The notes beneath the pieces were generated by a model, which ran no database searches, had not been told where the DNA came from, and was given only the letters and a program-made list of their open reading frames with translations. Of a stretch of 64,000 bases of DNA, positions 56,030-64,000 are shown piece after piece. The position numbers and the translations under genes were made by a program. This DNA is from Paenibacillus profundus (lineage in GTDB: Bacteria > Bacillota > Bacilli > Paenibacillales > Paenibacillaceae), in contig NZ_JAJNBZ010000004.1 of NCBI RefSeq assembly GCF_021369635.1, positions 248,001 through 312,000 on the forward strand, in the 5' to 3' direction. The first letter of the stretch is position 1; each line of letters opens with the position of its first letter.

Positions 56030-56632
56030 ATGAGTCATTTTATTAAAAAGAACAGGGCTTTGATAATCTTTGCGATAGTTATTTTGATGTTTAGTGGGTC
56101 TTTTTCGTTATATACATACTCTAAAGCACAAGAAAAAATTGATCTGTCAAGTGTATATGAATCTTTTTTGAAATATAAATTTTCTTCTTTAGATAAAAAT
56201 ATTTTTGAAAAAACTAGTGAAAAAACGTATATTGTTGAATGGGAAAATGGTCAAGTCCCTTTTTACATCCAGTTATTCGACAATGCTTTTGGTTCTCCGC
56301 CCAGTAGTAAATATTATTCCCCTGCTAGTATTCCTGATAGTGCTAAAGCTATTCAAGTGGATGTTAAACTTGCAGGCACATATGGGACTGACGCGAATGT
56401 GTTTCTTATGTTTTATAATGATAACACCAGATTAAAGAATGGCGTTAAAACCATCCAGTTAAGGAATCCACGTAACAAAGATAAGAGCCACACAAACAAA
56501 ATAGAATCGTTTTCTTTTAAATCTAATATATTACCGAAATATAAGTATTTTAAAATTGCAATAAAGCTAAATCCCGAAAAAAGTGGGAAAGGTTTTTTTA
56601 GAATGGAAGATTTGGATATCATTTTCAAATAA
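56030..56632 (+). CDS. Hypothetical membrane-anchored exported protein
   Basis: Start taken at ATG 56030 behind TAGGAGG; 200 residues. One hydrophobic segment (ALIIFAIVILMFSGSFSLY) anchors the protein. The outside part has alternating strands such as AKAIQVDVKLAGTYGTDANVFLMF, reminiscent of a jelly-roll carbohydrate-binding domain, but I do not recognise it. It lies inside the lipid-linked-sugar operon between DUF2304 and the GT-C gene, so a role in glycan decoration is likely by context only. Confidence 0.65.
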   Translation: MSHFIKKNRALIIFAIVILMFSGSFSLYTYSKAQEKIDLSSVYESFLKYKFSSLDKNIFEKTSEKTYIVEWENGQVPFYIQLFDNAFGSPPSSKYYSPASIPDSAKAIQVDVKLAGTYGTDANVFLMFYNDNTRLKNGVKTIQLRNPRNKDKSHTNKIESFSFKSNILPKYKYFKIAIKLNPEKSGKGFFRMEDLDIIFK

Positions 56633-56653
56633 TAAGACAGGTGAAAAGCTCAT

Positions 56654-57934
56654 ATGTTAAATAAATTGCTAGGTTATATGTCTAAAAACAAGTCAATTCT
56701 ATTAATTTTAACAGTTGGTTTTTTAATAAGATTATTTGTTTTGATTAATTACCAGAATAACATGACTCTTTTTAGCGATGATTCTAGATACGTAATATCT
56801 GGAATAGAGTTTTTGAAAACAGGCCGTATAATGTATGATGGGAATACAGAATCTACTGTATTTATGATGCCGGGCTTAGCTTTCTTACTGAGCCTAATTT
56901 TTAGTATTACAGGATATACTGAATTAGGTTTATTAATGGCAAGACTACCGTTTATATTTATAGGACTATTGTCGATATTTGGACTGTATTTGATTTGTAA
57001 TAGGATCTTTAATAAACACACAGGATACATTGCAGCATTTTTATTAGCATTATCATTTCCTCATGTGTCCTTAGATAATATGTTTTTAACAGAGTCACCA
57101 TTTATTTGTATTACGATTTATTTTGTATATTATTCTATAAGGTTTTGCGATAGTAAAAAAAATAATGATTTTTTAATTTTGTTGTCACTATACTTGATAG
57201 GAATAATATTCAAACCTACAATTGGCTTATTGCCAATTGCTTTTATTCCATACTATTTACACAAAAAGCTGCCTATTAAGTTAATTGTAAGTAGAGGATT
57301 ATTTGCAGTTGTGATAGTTGTTCTTTTTATGACACCATGGTGGGTAAGGAATTACCAAATAGTAGGTGAATTCCTGCCGTTTACCGGGAATCAAGGAGAT
57401 ACAAAATTACTTGGAACATATCAAGGAATAGGTTATCCCAATGAACCTAAGATGGATGATATTGCGAAATACTTAAATAATAAGAGTAGCATGGGAGAAT
57501 ATAAGCATAGATACTTTCAGTTTAAGGAGAAAGGTGAAATTGCTGATGCTAGGATAAAAGAATGGTTTAATAATAATCCTAAAGGATTTTTTTATAGCTA
57601 TTTAATTTATAAACCAATTAAAATTCTGAGCGAACCATTTTATGACATTAAAATATTTGACATAAATAGGTCGATAGTCAAAGGGATGCAGTTATTATTA
57701 GTTTTATTTTCAGCAATCGGAGTATCAGTTGGATTATATAAATTCAGAAAGAATAGTATGTTTTTTTCTATATTTTTGATTTTATTAATCGTTATATATT
57801 TTGTTTATCTAAATTCATTCTATTTGGCCCATCCTAGATATAGCGCTTATATCATGCCGTTCATATTCATTATCGCGGCATATATAATAGATATGATAGT
57901 AAACAAAGTGAAGAGTATTGCCTTGAAGCTTTGA
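56654..57934 (+). CDS. GT-C type glycosyltransferase (ArnT/PMT-like)
   Basis: 426 residues. Around ten membrane helices; the first extracellular loop contains FSDDSRYVISG, where the acidic pair is the catalytic base of the GT39/ArnT family. It takes a sugar from a polyprenyl phosphate carrier outside the membrane. It follows the genes for the carrier-loading GT2 and the candidate flippase. Together they form a module modifying a surface glycan, lipid or protein. Confidence 0.82.
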   Translation: MLNKLLGYMSKNKSILLILTVGFLIRLFVLINYQNNMTLFSDDSRYVISGIEFLKTGRIMYDGNTESTVFMMPGLAFLLSLIFSITGYTELGLLMARLPFIFIGLLSIFGLYLICNRIFNKHTGYIAAFLLALSFPHVSLDNMFLTESPFICITIYFVYYSIRFCDSKKNNDFLILLSLYLIGIIFKPTIGLLPIAFIPYYLHKKLPIKLIVSRGLFAVVIVVLFMTPWWVRNYQIVGEFLPFTGNQGDTKLLGTYQGIGYPNEPKMDDIAKYLNNKSSMGEYKHRYFQFKEKGEIADARIKEWFNNNPKGFFYSYLIYKPIKILSEPFYDIKIFDINRSIVKGMQLLLVLFSAIGVSVGLYKFRKNSMFFSIFLILLIVIYFVYLNSFYLAHPRYSAYIMPFIFIIAAYIIDMIVNKVKSIALKL

Positions 57935-57954
57935 GGCTGGGGAGCCATTTGAGA

Positions 57955-58574
57955 TTAATCGTTCTATGAGGCCATGTTCCATCATGCTTGAGGCAGATAT
58001 CCATATACCTTTTTTTATGGATCTAGACTACAAGTATTTAAAGAAACTTTGCAGATTAAGCCGAGGATTTTGACGACATATTGTTGGATTTTACTGACGA
58101 ACGTTTTGACTTATTCCGTATTGATGAATCATATATAACGAGATCTGTGGAGTTGTTAAAATCTGACTTAATAACCCAATTTAAGGTTGTGAACATGTTA
58201 AGAGGTTTATAGAATCAACACATTTATTGTGGGAGAGACCATGTAAGTCATTTTTCCAAGAACCTCTAAAAGTTGTTCCTCCCCATAAAATTATTTTATG
58301 TGAAGCTTATTGGTCAATGAAGTATGTAAGTAACTACGAGATAATAGAATTTCCTAACAATCAATTGGCGATGATTAAAAATGTTAATAATATGTTCAAT
58401 AGATACCATACATTTATTAAAGCCCATGCCTCTGGAATACATGTAGTATCTCACGAAGGGTTGGCAGATCAAGCACACATTTGGAGCCTCAGTCCTTGTC
58501 ATTATACTGATGATTATTATAAAAGTATATATAAACAAATTGAATCTATAACTGATAGAATAGTTAGTAAATGA
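57955..58574 (+). pseudogene. Broken DUF6270-like gene
   Basis: Remnant pieces are in different frames: MRPCSIMLEADIHIPFFMDL near 57970, then DDILLDFTDERFDLFRIDESY near 58075-58130 which stops at 58208, and a C-terminal frame from 58227 (LWERPCKSFFQEPL, IILCEAYWSMKYVS, ADQAHIWSLSPCHYTDDYYK). The FTDERFDL and WSLSPxHY motifs fit my memory of DUF6270, a family found in polysaccharide loci. The N-terminus is missing and at least two frame breaks are present, so it cannot be functional. Confidence 0.6.
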
Positions 58575-58628
58575 GTGCTTAATATGTTAGGTGCATTTTA
58601 AAATTAAGATTAAGGGTGGTGATCATCA

Positions 58629-59372
58629 ATGAAAGGAATCATACTTGCAGGTGGAACGGGTTCTCGACTTTTTCCCCTAACAAAAGTTACTAACAAGCAT
58701 TTGCTTCCTGTTGGCAGATATCCTATGATATTTCACTCTGTTTACAAGCTCATGAGTGCAGGTATACACGATATCCTTGTTGTAACTGGTAAGGAACATA
58801 TGGGGGAAGTCGTAAACCTCTTAGGTAGCGGAACAGAAATGGGAGTTTCCTTTACCTATAAAGTTCAGGACGAAGCAGGGGGGATTGCTCAAGCATTAGG
58901 TTTAGCCGAACAGTTTGTCGGGCGCGATCAGATGCTTGTCATTCTCGGGGATAATGTATTTGAAGACACTATTGGAGAGTACGTTCAAAACTTTAGAGAA
59001 CAGTCATCAGGTGCTAAAATTCTGCTGCAAAAAGTACATGATCCTCAGCGTTTTGGAGTAGCGGAATTATTGGGTGATCATATCAAGTCTATAGAAGAAA
59101 AGCCCAAAGATCCCAAGAGCAACTTGGCTGTTACAGGAATTTATATGTATGATCATACCGTATTTGACATCATTAAATCTTTGCAGCCTTCAGCACGTGG
59201 TGAACTAGAAATAACCGATGTTAATAATGCCTATATTCAACGTAATGAGTTAACCTATGATATTTTGCAGGGCTGGTGGACAGATGCGGGCACACATGCT
59301 TCTTTGTCGCGAGCTAATGAATTAGCTAAAAATGTTGTCTTTGGTGAAGAATTTGGAAAATTAAAGCTATGA
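58629..59372 (+). CDS. rmlA: Glucose-1-phosphate thymidylyltransferase, short form
   Basis: 247 residues. MKGIILAGGTGSRLFPLT opens the protein, with NKHLLPVG and LGDNVFED for nucleotide and metal binding, and the loop KVHDPQRFGVAEL. It makes dTDP-glucose, the first step to dTDP-L-rhamnose. The length (about 290 in enteric RmlA) suggests the short subgroup lacking the C-terminal allosteric extension. It heads rmlACBD. The four genes have higher GC than the genes just upstream. Confidence 0.93.
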   Translation: MKGIILAGGTGSRLFPLTKVTNKHLLPVGRYPMIFHSVYKLMSAGIHDILVVTGKEHMGEVVNLLGSGTEMGVSFTYKVQDEAGGIAQALGLAEQFVGRDQMLVILGDNVFEDTIGEYVQNFREQSSGAKILLQKVHDPQRFGVAELLGDHIKSIEEKPKDPKSNLAVTGIYMYDHTVFDIIKSLQPSARGELEITDVNNAYIQRNELTYDILQGWWTDAGTHASLSRANELAKNVVFGEEFGKLKL

Positions 59373-59387
59373 GGAGGTAGAGTAATA

Positions 59388-59933
59388 GTGAAGGTCACTC
59401 CACTATCCTTAAAGGGTGCATTGCGAATTGAACCGGTGGTCCATGGTGACCACCGTGGTTTTTTTATGGAGAGTTATAATGAAAATAAATATTATTCAGT
59501 AGGAATAACAAATGAGTTTATACAAGATAATCACTCCTTGTCTACAGAGCCAGGTGTCTTAAGGGGATTGCATTATCAGTTGAATCCTATGGCACAGGCT
59601 AAGTTGGTTCGTGTGCTGTCTGGGGCCATATATGATGTGATTGTGGATATTCGTCGGGAATCGCCTACATTCGGTAAATGGGAAGCGATAATACTAACCG
59701 AATACAATAAACATCAGTTATTGGTGCCCAATGGGTTCGCACATGGATTTTGTACATTAGTTCCCAATACACAGGTGCTCTATAAAGTTGATGAATATTA
59801 TTCTCCTGAACATGATCGGGGCATCTTATGGAATGATCCTACTCTAGGTATTGTATGGCCTGTGACACACCCTGTCCTATCGGATAAAGATAAGAATCAT
59901 CCCTTATTGACAGAGGCAGAATTGAACTTTTGA
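59388..59933 (+). CDS. rmlC: dTDP-4-dehydrorhamnose 3,5-epimerase
   Basis: 181 residues from GTG 59388 behind GAGGAGG. Cupin features: RGFFMESYNENKY, QDNHSLSTEPGVLRGLHYQ with the catalytic histidine, and PNGFAHGF with FCTL. The enzyme epimerises C3 and C5 of dTDP-4-keto-6-deoxyglucose. It is coupled to rmlA by 15 bases and precedes rmlB, whose order ACBD is common in Firmicutes. Confidence 0.94.
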   Translation: MKVTPLSLKGALRIEPVVHGDHRGFFMESYNENKYYSVGITNEFIQDNHSLSTEPGVLRGLHYQLNPMAQAKLVRVLSGAIYDVIVDIRRESPTFGKWEAIILTEYNKHQLLVPNGFAHGFCTLVPNTQVLYKVDEYYSPEHDRGILWNDPTLGIVWPVTHPVLSDKDKNHPLLTEAELNF

Positions 59934-59951
59934 GTATGGGAGAATGTGAAT

Positions 59952-60968
59952 ATGAAGTTGCTTATTACTGGTGGTGCGGGGTTTATCGGCAGTAATTTTA
60001 TCATATATATGCTAAACAAATATCCAGGTTATCGGATTGTTAACGTTGATGCCTTAACCTATGCAGGAAATTTGGAAAGCCTAACTTCTGTCGAGAATCA
60101 TCCAAACTACACCTTTGTAAAGGCTGATATTACAGACAAAGATGTAATGGATACCGTATTTGAACAAGGCGTTGATGTTGTAGTAAACTTCGCAGCAGAA
60201 TCGCATGTGGATCGTTCTATTCTTGAACCAGAAGCGTTTGTCCGAACCAACGTATTAGGAACACAGGTACTTCTCAATGCCGCAAAAAGAAGTGGCGTGA
60301 AGAAATTTATTCAAGTTTCGACAGATGAAGTGTATGGAACTCTTGGCGAGACAGGGTTATTTACAGAGGAAACTCCACTTGCTCCAAACAGTCCATACTC
60401 TGCTAGTAAAGCAAGTGGTGATTTATTAGTTCGGGCCTATCACGAAACATTCGGATTACCAGTGAATATTACCCGTTGTTCTAATAATTATGGATCTTAT
60501 CAGTTTCCAGAAAAGTTAATACCATTAATGATAGCGAATGCGTTATGCGACAAACCATTACCATTATATGGGGATGGTTTACAGATTAGGGATTGGTTGC
60601 ACGTAGAAGATCACTGTAGTGCAATCGATTTGGTTATTCATGAGGGCGTTACTGGTGAAGTATATAATATTGGCGGAAATAATGAGCGAAGTAACGTTCA
60701 CATTGTTAAAACGATTCTTGAACAACTGGGTAAGCCAGAATCCTTAATCAAATACGTTGAAGACCGACTCGGACATGATCGTCGTTATGGAATTGACGCG
60801 ACCAAGATAACGACCGAACTCGGCTGGAAGCCTAAGCATACTTTTGAGACGGGGATTAATGAAACAATTGATTGGTACTTAAATAACCGGACATGGTGGG
60901 AGAGAATACAGTCGGGAGCATACCAGACGTATTATGAACAACAATATGGGAAACGGCTGGGGGAGTAA
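59952..60968 (+). CDS. rmlB: dTDP-glucose 4,6-dehydratase
   Basis: Start at ATG 59952 (an in-frame GTG at 59946 is too near the site); 338 residues. GGAGFIGSNFI binds NAD; the catalytic set is seen as STDEVYG and YSASKASGD (Tyr and Lys). AAESHVDRS and RCSNNYG are family hallmarks. It converts dTDP-glucose to the 4-keto-6-deoxy sugar. Confidence 0.95.
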   Translation: MKLLITGGAGFIGSNFIIYMLNKYPGYRIVNVDALTYAGNLESLTSVENHPNYTFVKADITDKDVMDTVFEQGVDVVVNFAAESHVDRSILEPEAFVRTNVLGTQVLLNAAKRSGVKKFIQVSTDEVYGTLGETGLFTEETPLAPNSPYSASKASGDLLVRAYHETFGLPVNITRCSNNYGSYQFPEKLIPLMIANALCDKPLPLYGDGLQIRDWLHVEDHCSAIDLVIHEGVTGEVYNIGGNNERSNVHIVKTILEQLGKPESLIKYVEDRLGHDRRYGIDATKITTELGWKPKHTFETGINETIDWYLNNRTWWERIQSGAYQTYYEQQYGKRLGE

Positions 60969-60970
60969 GA

Positions 60971-61810
60971 ATGAACATACTCGTAACAGGCGCTAATGGG
61001 CAATTAGGGGCGGACGTAGTCCGCCTTTTTTCTGAAAAAGGACACCATGTAGTTGGACTAGGAAGAGTACAATTAGACATCACAAACGCGATAATGTGCA
61101 ACAATGTAATTGATGAAATACAACCCGACGCAGTTATTCACTGTGCAGCCTATACAGCGGTCGACAATGCGGAGACGGATCAAGATAATGCCTACTTAGT
61201 TAATGCTATTGGAACTAGAAACATCGCCGTTGCTGCAGAACGTATAAAGGCCAAAATGTGTTACATTAGCACAGACTATGTATTTGACGGCACGTCCTCT
61301 AGTCCCTATTATGAATATGACAATACCAATCCATTGACCGTGTACGGAAAATCGAAACGGGCAGGGGAACAATTGGTACAATCCTTATGTTCTCGTTGGT
61401 TTATTGTAAGAACGTCCTGGGTGTACGGAGCTTCAGGTAACAACTTCGTCAAGACGATGTTGAAAATAGGCGAGGAACGCGACTCATTGCAAGTAGTAAA
61501 TGATCAATGGGGTTCGCCAACTTACACGTGTGATTTGACATTGTTTTTAGAGGAACTAGTAATGACTGAAAAGTATGGTATATATCATGCTTCTAACACC
61601 GGAATATGCACATGGTATGAATTTGCCCAAGCCATTTTTGAAGAGGCAAAAATGCCTGTCAAGGTTGAGCCATGTACGACGGAACAATTTCCACGTCCAG
61701 CACCACGGCCTCGTTATTCAGCTATGGAACCAATGGCAATACGAGTCAATGGCCTCGCACCAATTCGTCATTGGAGAGAGGCACTGAAAGATTATATGAA
61801 CCAACATTAG
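60971..61810 (+). CDS. rmlD: dTDP-4-dehydrorhamnose reductase
   Basis: 279 residues. GANGQLGADVV for NAD(P)H, CAAYTAVDNAETD, STDYVFDG, YGKSKRAGE with Tyr and Lys, and RTSWVYG. It makes dTDP-L-rhamnose, completing the set. Starts two bases after rmlB ends. Rhamnose would serve the two GT2 enzymes next door. Confidence 0.95.
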   Translation: MNILVTGANGQLGADVVRLFSEKGHHVVGLGRVQLDITNAIMCNNVIDEIQPDAVIHCAAYTAVDNAETDQDNAYLVNAIGTRNIAVAAERIKAKMCYISTDYVFDGTSSSPYYEYDNTNPLTVYGKSKRAGEQLVQSLCSRWFIVRTSWVYGASGNNFVKTMLKIGEERDSLQVVNDQWGSPTYTCDLTLFLEELVMTEKYGIYHASNTGICTWYEFAQAIFEEAKMPVKVEPCTTEQFPRPAPRPRYSAMEPMAIRVNGLAPIRHWREALKDYMNQH

Positions 61811-61822
61811 AATTGGAAGTGA

Positions 61823-62773
61823 ATGAGTATGGGGGAGCAGCATGGCAAAGTTCAGATTCTTGTTTCGACCTATAATGGGGAAAAGTACTTGGCGGAGCAG
61901 CTTGATAGCCTACTGGAACAGACTCATTCTCATTTCTTTATTACTATACGAGATGATGGCTCATCTGACAGTACAACGGCAATCATTTATGAATATGTAA
62001 CTAACTATCCGAATAAAATTGAAGCCCTTTATGAAAAGAACATTGGAGTTATCGCGAGTTTTTTTGAGCTCCTATCTGGTTATACCCATGATGATACGGA
62101 TTACGTATGTTTCTGTGACCAGGATGATGTGTGGATGCCGGATAAGTTGGAGAGGGGCTTATGTTCTTTAAGTGAGTTTTCTGGCGATATACCATTGATG
62201 CACCTAACTCCTACCCTAATGGTGGATGAAACGTTGCAACCGCTCAATTGTTGGCCCCCTGCTCCACAGCGAGGGCCCTCTTTTTTAAATGCTTTGATAG
62301 AAAATATCGCAGTTGGTGCCACGCTTATGATAAATCGTCCAGCAATTGATATGATGAGGCATAAAGTTCCATGTCCTCAAAACATCGTCATGCATGACTG
62401 GTGGGTATATTTAGTCGTTTCTGCATTTGGTAAAGTCATTTATGATGAAAATCCAAGTATATACTACCGGCAGCACCAAAATAATGTTGTTGGTGGACAA
62501 CAAGGTTTTGTTGATAAGTGGGTAAAAAAATGGAGCAGCTACAAGAAGCATCGAGCTCAAAAAGTATTGTGGAACCAAGCCAGAGAGTTTGAGTGTTGCT
62601 GGGGAGAACGTCTCCCTCCCGAGTTAAAAGTAGAGTTACACCGGTTTCTGCTTCCTGATAGAGGATTTTTGAAAAGAACGAAATATGTCTTATCAACACC
62701 TCTATACCGCCAGTCTACGTTGGACAATCTCGTACTCCGTCTTATGATGATTAGAGGAGACATACTTAAATGA
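61823..62773 (+). CDS. GT2 glycosyltransferase, probable rhamnosyltransferase
   Basis: 316 residues (ATG 61823 or 61829). GT-A motifs: QILVSTYNGEKYLAEQLDSL, IRDDGSSDST and the DXD-like CDQDDVW, then MHDWWVYLV. The RfbF/WaaE-like family adds rhamnose to O-antigen-type glycans. Its neighbours rmlACBD favour rhamnose. Overlaps the next gene by four bases (ATGA). Confidence 0.85.
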   Translation: MSMGEQHGKVQILVSTYNGEKYLAEQLDSLLEQTHSHFFITIRDDGSSDSTTAIIYEYVTNYPNKIEALYEKNIGVIASFFELLSGYTHDDTDYVCFCDQDDVWMPDKLERGLCSLSEFSGDIPLMHLTPTLMVDETLQPLNCWPPAPQRGPSFLNALIENIAVGATLMINRPAIDMMRHKVPCPQNIVMHDWWVYLVVSAFGKVIYDENPSIYYRQHQNNVVGGQQGFVDKWVKKWSSYKKHRAQKVLWNQAREFECCWGERLPPELKVELHRFLLPDRGFLKRTKYVLSTPLYRQSTLDNLVLRLMMIRGDILK

Positions 62774-63669
62774 TTGATCTATCCGTTATCATTGTCAATT
62801 ATAATACGAAGCAGTTGACTTTGAACTGCCTTGAGTCCGTCTACCAGTCGGTAACGGACTTTCAATCTGAAGTCATCCTAATCGACAACGCTTCACGCGA
62901 TGATTCAGTACAAGTCATTGGAGAGCAATACCCTCAAGTAAAACTCATCGCCAATGAAGACAACCTTGGCTTTTCCAAAGCCAACAACCAAGGCATGCGT
63001 GTAGCGGAGGGGCGTTATGTTCTACTTCTCAACTCCGATACGGTTATTCAACCGGATACGCTCGACATCATGATACGCTTTATGGATGAGCATCCTGAGG
63101 TGGGGGCTTCAGGGTGTAAGGTCGTCCTTCCTGATGGCTCTTTGGACAAAGCCTGCCGACGCGGATTTCCAACACCGTCTGCAACCTTCTTCTATGTGTC
63201 TCGATTATCTAAACTGTTCCCCAAGAATCCACGAATCAATGCGTACCACCGTGAAGATTTAGATCCTGATGAGGCTTATCCGATTGATTGTCTGATTGGA
63301 GCCTTCATGATGGTGAGACGTGAGGCTATCGAGCAGGTCGGAATGCTGGATGAAGACTTTTTTATGTATGGGGAAGATGTTGATTGGTGTTACCGCATAA
63401 AGCAGGCGGGCTGGGTCAACTATTACTATCCAAAGACGAAAATTGTTCACTATAAGCGGGCAAGCAGCCGGAATAAACCTTTTAAAATCACGTATGAATT
63501 TCATAGAGCGATATATGTCCTTTACAATAAACATTTCAAAAAGCAATATCCGTTTTGGGTGAACGCGCTGATGTATGCCGGTATGGGTGCAAAGTTGGCT
63601 GCAGCTTTGACATTGAACGCGATAGCGAAAGGCTTGGCCATTTTTCGGAGACCGCAAACAAATAAATAA
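62770..63669 (+). CDS. GT2 glycosyltransferase, probable rhamnosyltransferase
   Basis: 299 residues. SVIIVNYNTKQLTLNCLESV, IDNASRDDSVQ, LLNSDTV for metal, and FFMYGEDVDWCYRIKQAGW with the catalytic aspartate. This pattern is that of WbbL-like rhamnosyltransferases that start or extend rhamnose chains on lipid-linked GlcNAc. C-terminal region has an amphipathic membrane-associated helix. Coupled to the upstream GT2 gene. Confidence 0.87.
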   Translation: MIDLSVIIVNYNTKQLTLNCLESVYQSVTDFQSEVILIDNASRDDSVQVIGEQYPQVKLIANEDNLGFSKANNQGMRVAEGRYVLLLNSDTVIQPDTLDIMIRFMDEHPEVGASGCKVVLPDGSLDKACRRGFPTPSATFFYVSRLSKLFPKNPRINAYHREDLDPDEAYPIDCLIGAFMMVRREAIEQVGMLDEDFFMYGEDVDWCYRIKQAGWVNYYYPKTKIVHYKRASSRNKPFKITYEFHRAIYVLYNKHFKKQYPFWVNALMYAGMGAKLAAALTLNAIAKGLAIFRRPQTNK

Positions 63670-63675
63670 CAACCA

Positions 63676-63705
63676 TTCCCTTACAGTATGAATCTCTAGT
63701 ATAAT
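63676..63705 (+). promoter_or_regulatory. Possible promoter of the sugar transferase gene
   Basis: TATAAT at 63700-63705 with a weak TTCCCT at 63676-63681 (18-base spacer), 38 bases before the ATG at 63743. Confidence 0.4.
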
Positions 63706-63742
63706 GGTCTTAATCAAATACGGTAAAATGAGGTTCTTATAC

Positions 63743-64000
63743 ATGATTCGCAAAAATCAGAAGTTTTTGTCGAAAATATATATGATTTTCGATATTCTCG
63801 TCATCGCGATCGCATTCGGATTGGCTTGGTGGGTAAAATTCGATAGCGGCTGGTTGGATAACGATGGCTCATTGTCTTATAGGACTTATATGGGTTGGGG
63901 AGTGGTATACGCGGCAACCGTTATAGTTGTTGGCACCATGTCTTCGCTATATCATTTCCATCGGAAAAAGCGGTTCTCGGATCAGCTTGTTCGCATCATT
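63743..64000 (+). CDS. N-terminal part of a polyprenyl-phosphate sugar-1-phosphate transferase (partial)
   Basis: 86 codons are inside the window and the gene runs off the right edge. Two membrane helices (FDILVIAIAFGLAWWVKF and VVYAATVIVVGTMSSLYHF) and the following RKKRFSDQL fit the N-terminus of WbaP/WcaJ-like initiating enzymes, which start a repeat unit on undecaprenyl phosphate. The catalytic bacterial sugar-transferase domain lies outside, so this is provisional. Confidence 0.7.
   Translation, partial: MIRKNQKFLSKIYMIFDILVIAIAFGLAWWVKFDSGWLDNDGSLSYRTYMGWGVVYAATVIVVGTMSSLYHFHRKKRFSDQLVRII

Noticed and set aside
1..64000. CRISPR arrays, tRNA or rRNA genes, prophage
   Set aside because: No regularly spaced repeats, cloverleaf sequences or phage structural genes were found on reading both strands.

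Overview
The window looks like a chromosomal segment of a Paenibacillus, most plausibly from the thiaminase-producing group (P. thiaminolyticus and relatives). The basis is Bacillales-type gene order (ftsX tail, M23 peptidase, ctpB, minJ, then motAB, uvrB, uvrA), a Spo0E-family sporulation regulator, an AraC/LplABC-type sugar import locus typical of the genus, and a secreted thiaminase I. Species cannot be fixed from the sequence alone. No tRNA, rRNA or CRISPR array was seen.

Layout. 0-11.7 kb: cell division and envelope genes (ftsX end, M23 hydrolase, ctpB, minJ), a flagellar stator pair on the minus strand (motA, motB), and the excision repair genes uvrB-uvrA behind a promoter carrying a LexA-like box. 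11.7-12.4 kb: a gene-free stretch with the first copy of a ~320 bp dispersed repeat whose second copy lies inverted at 32.3 kb.

12.4-21.8 kb is the most interesting region. A TPP riboswitch with an intrinsic terminator precedes thiM-thiD-thiE, followed in the same direction by a deoxyribosyltransferase-fold N-glycosidase, a thymidylate-synthase-family CMP hydroxymethylase, a SAM methyltransferase, a HAD-Nudix fusion and a secreted thiaminase I. This matches the logic of the bacimethrin / 2'-methoxythiamin antivitamin pathway known from Clostridium botulinum: hydroxymethylate CMP, release the base, O-methylate it, and swap it into thiamin with thiaminase I. The HAD-Nudix fusion has no assigned role and may be a self-protection or tailoring enzyme. 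Right after the thiaminase terminator lies an HTH-TPR regulator translationally coupled to a 45-residue secreted-peptide-like ORF that no longer-ORF scan would report. It is a candidate RRNPP quorum-sensing pair.

21.9-43.3 kb: Spo0E-like protein, HAD phosphatase, a 27-residue holin-like toxin gene, a siroheme sulfite/nitrite reductase with a CymR-like operator, an HtrA-type protease, a copper-amine-oxidase-stalk protein, a U32 peptidase, a membrane AraC regulator with two permeases and a lipoprotein (no ATPase), galU, and an O-antigen-ligase-like protein.

43.3-64 kb: a surface polysaccharide region, visibly AT-rich up to about 58.6 kb and scarred by decay: an IS630 remnant joined to a broken second ligase copy, an IS3-family element with a frameshifted orfB, and a broken DUF6270-like gene. 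Intact genes encode an ABC polysaccharide exporter, glycosyltransferases, a nucleotide-sugar dehydrogenase, a lipid-linked-sugar module (GT2, half-size EamA-like protein, DUF2304, GT-C), the dTDP-rhamnose set rmlACBD, two GT2 enzymes, and at the edge the start of an initiating sugar-phosphate transferase.
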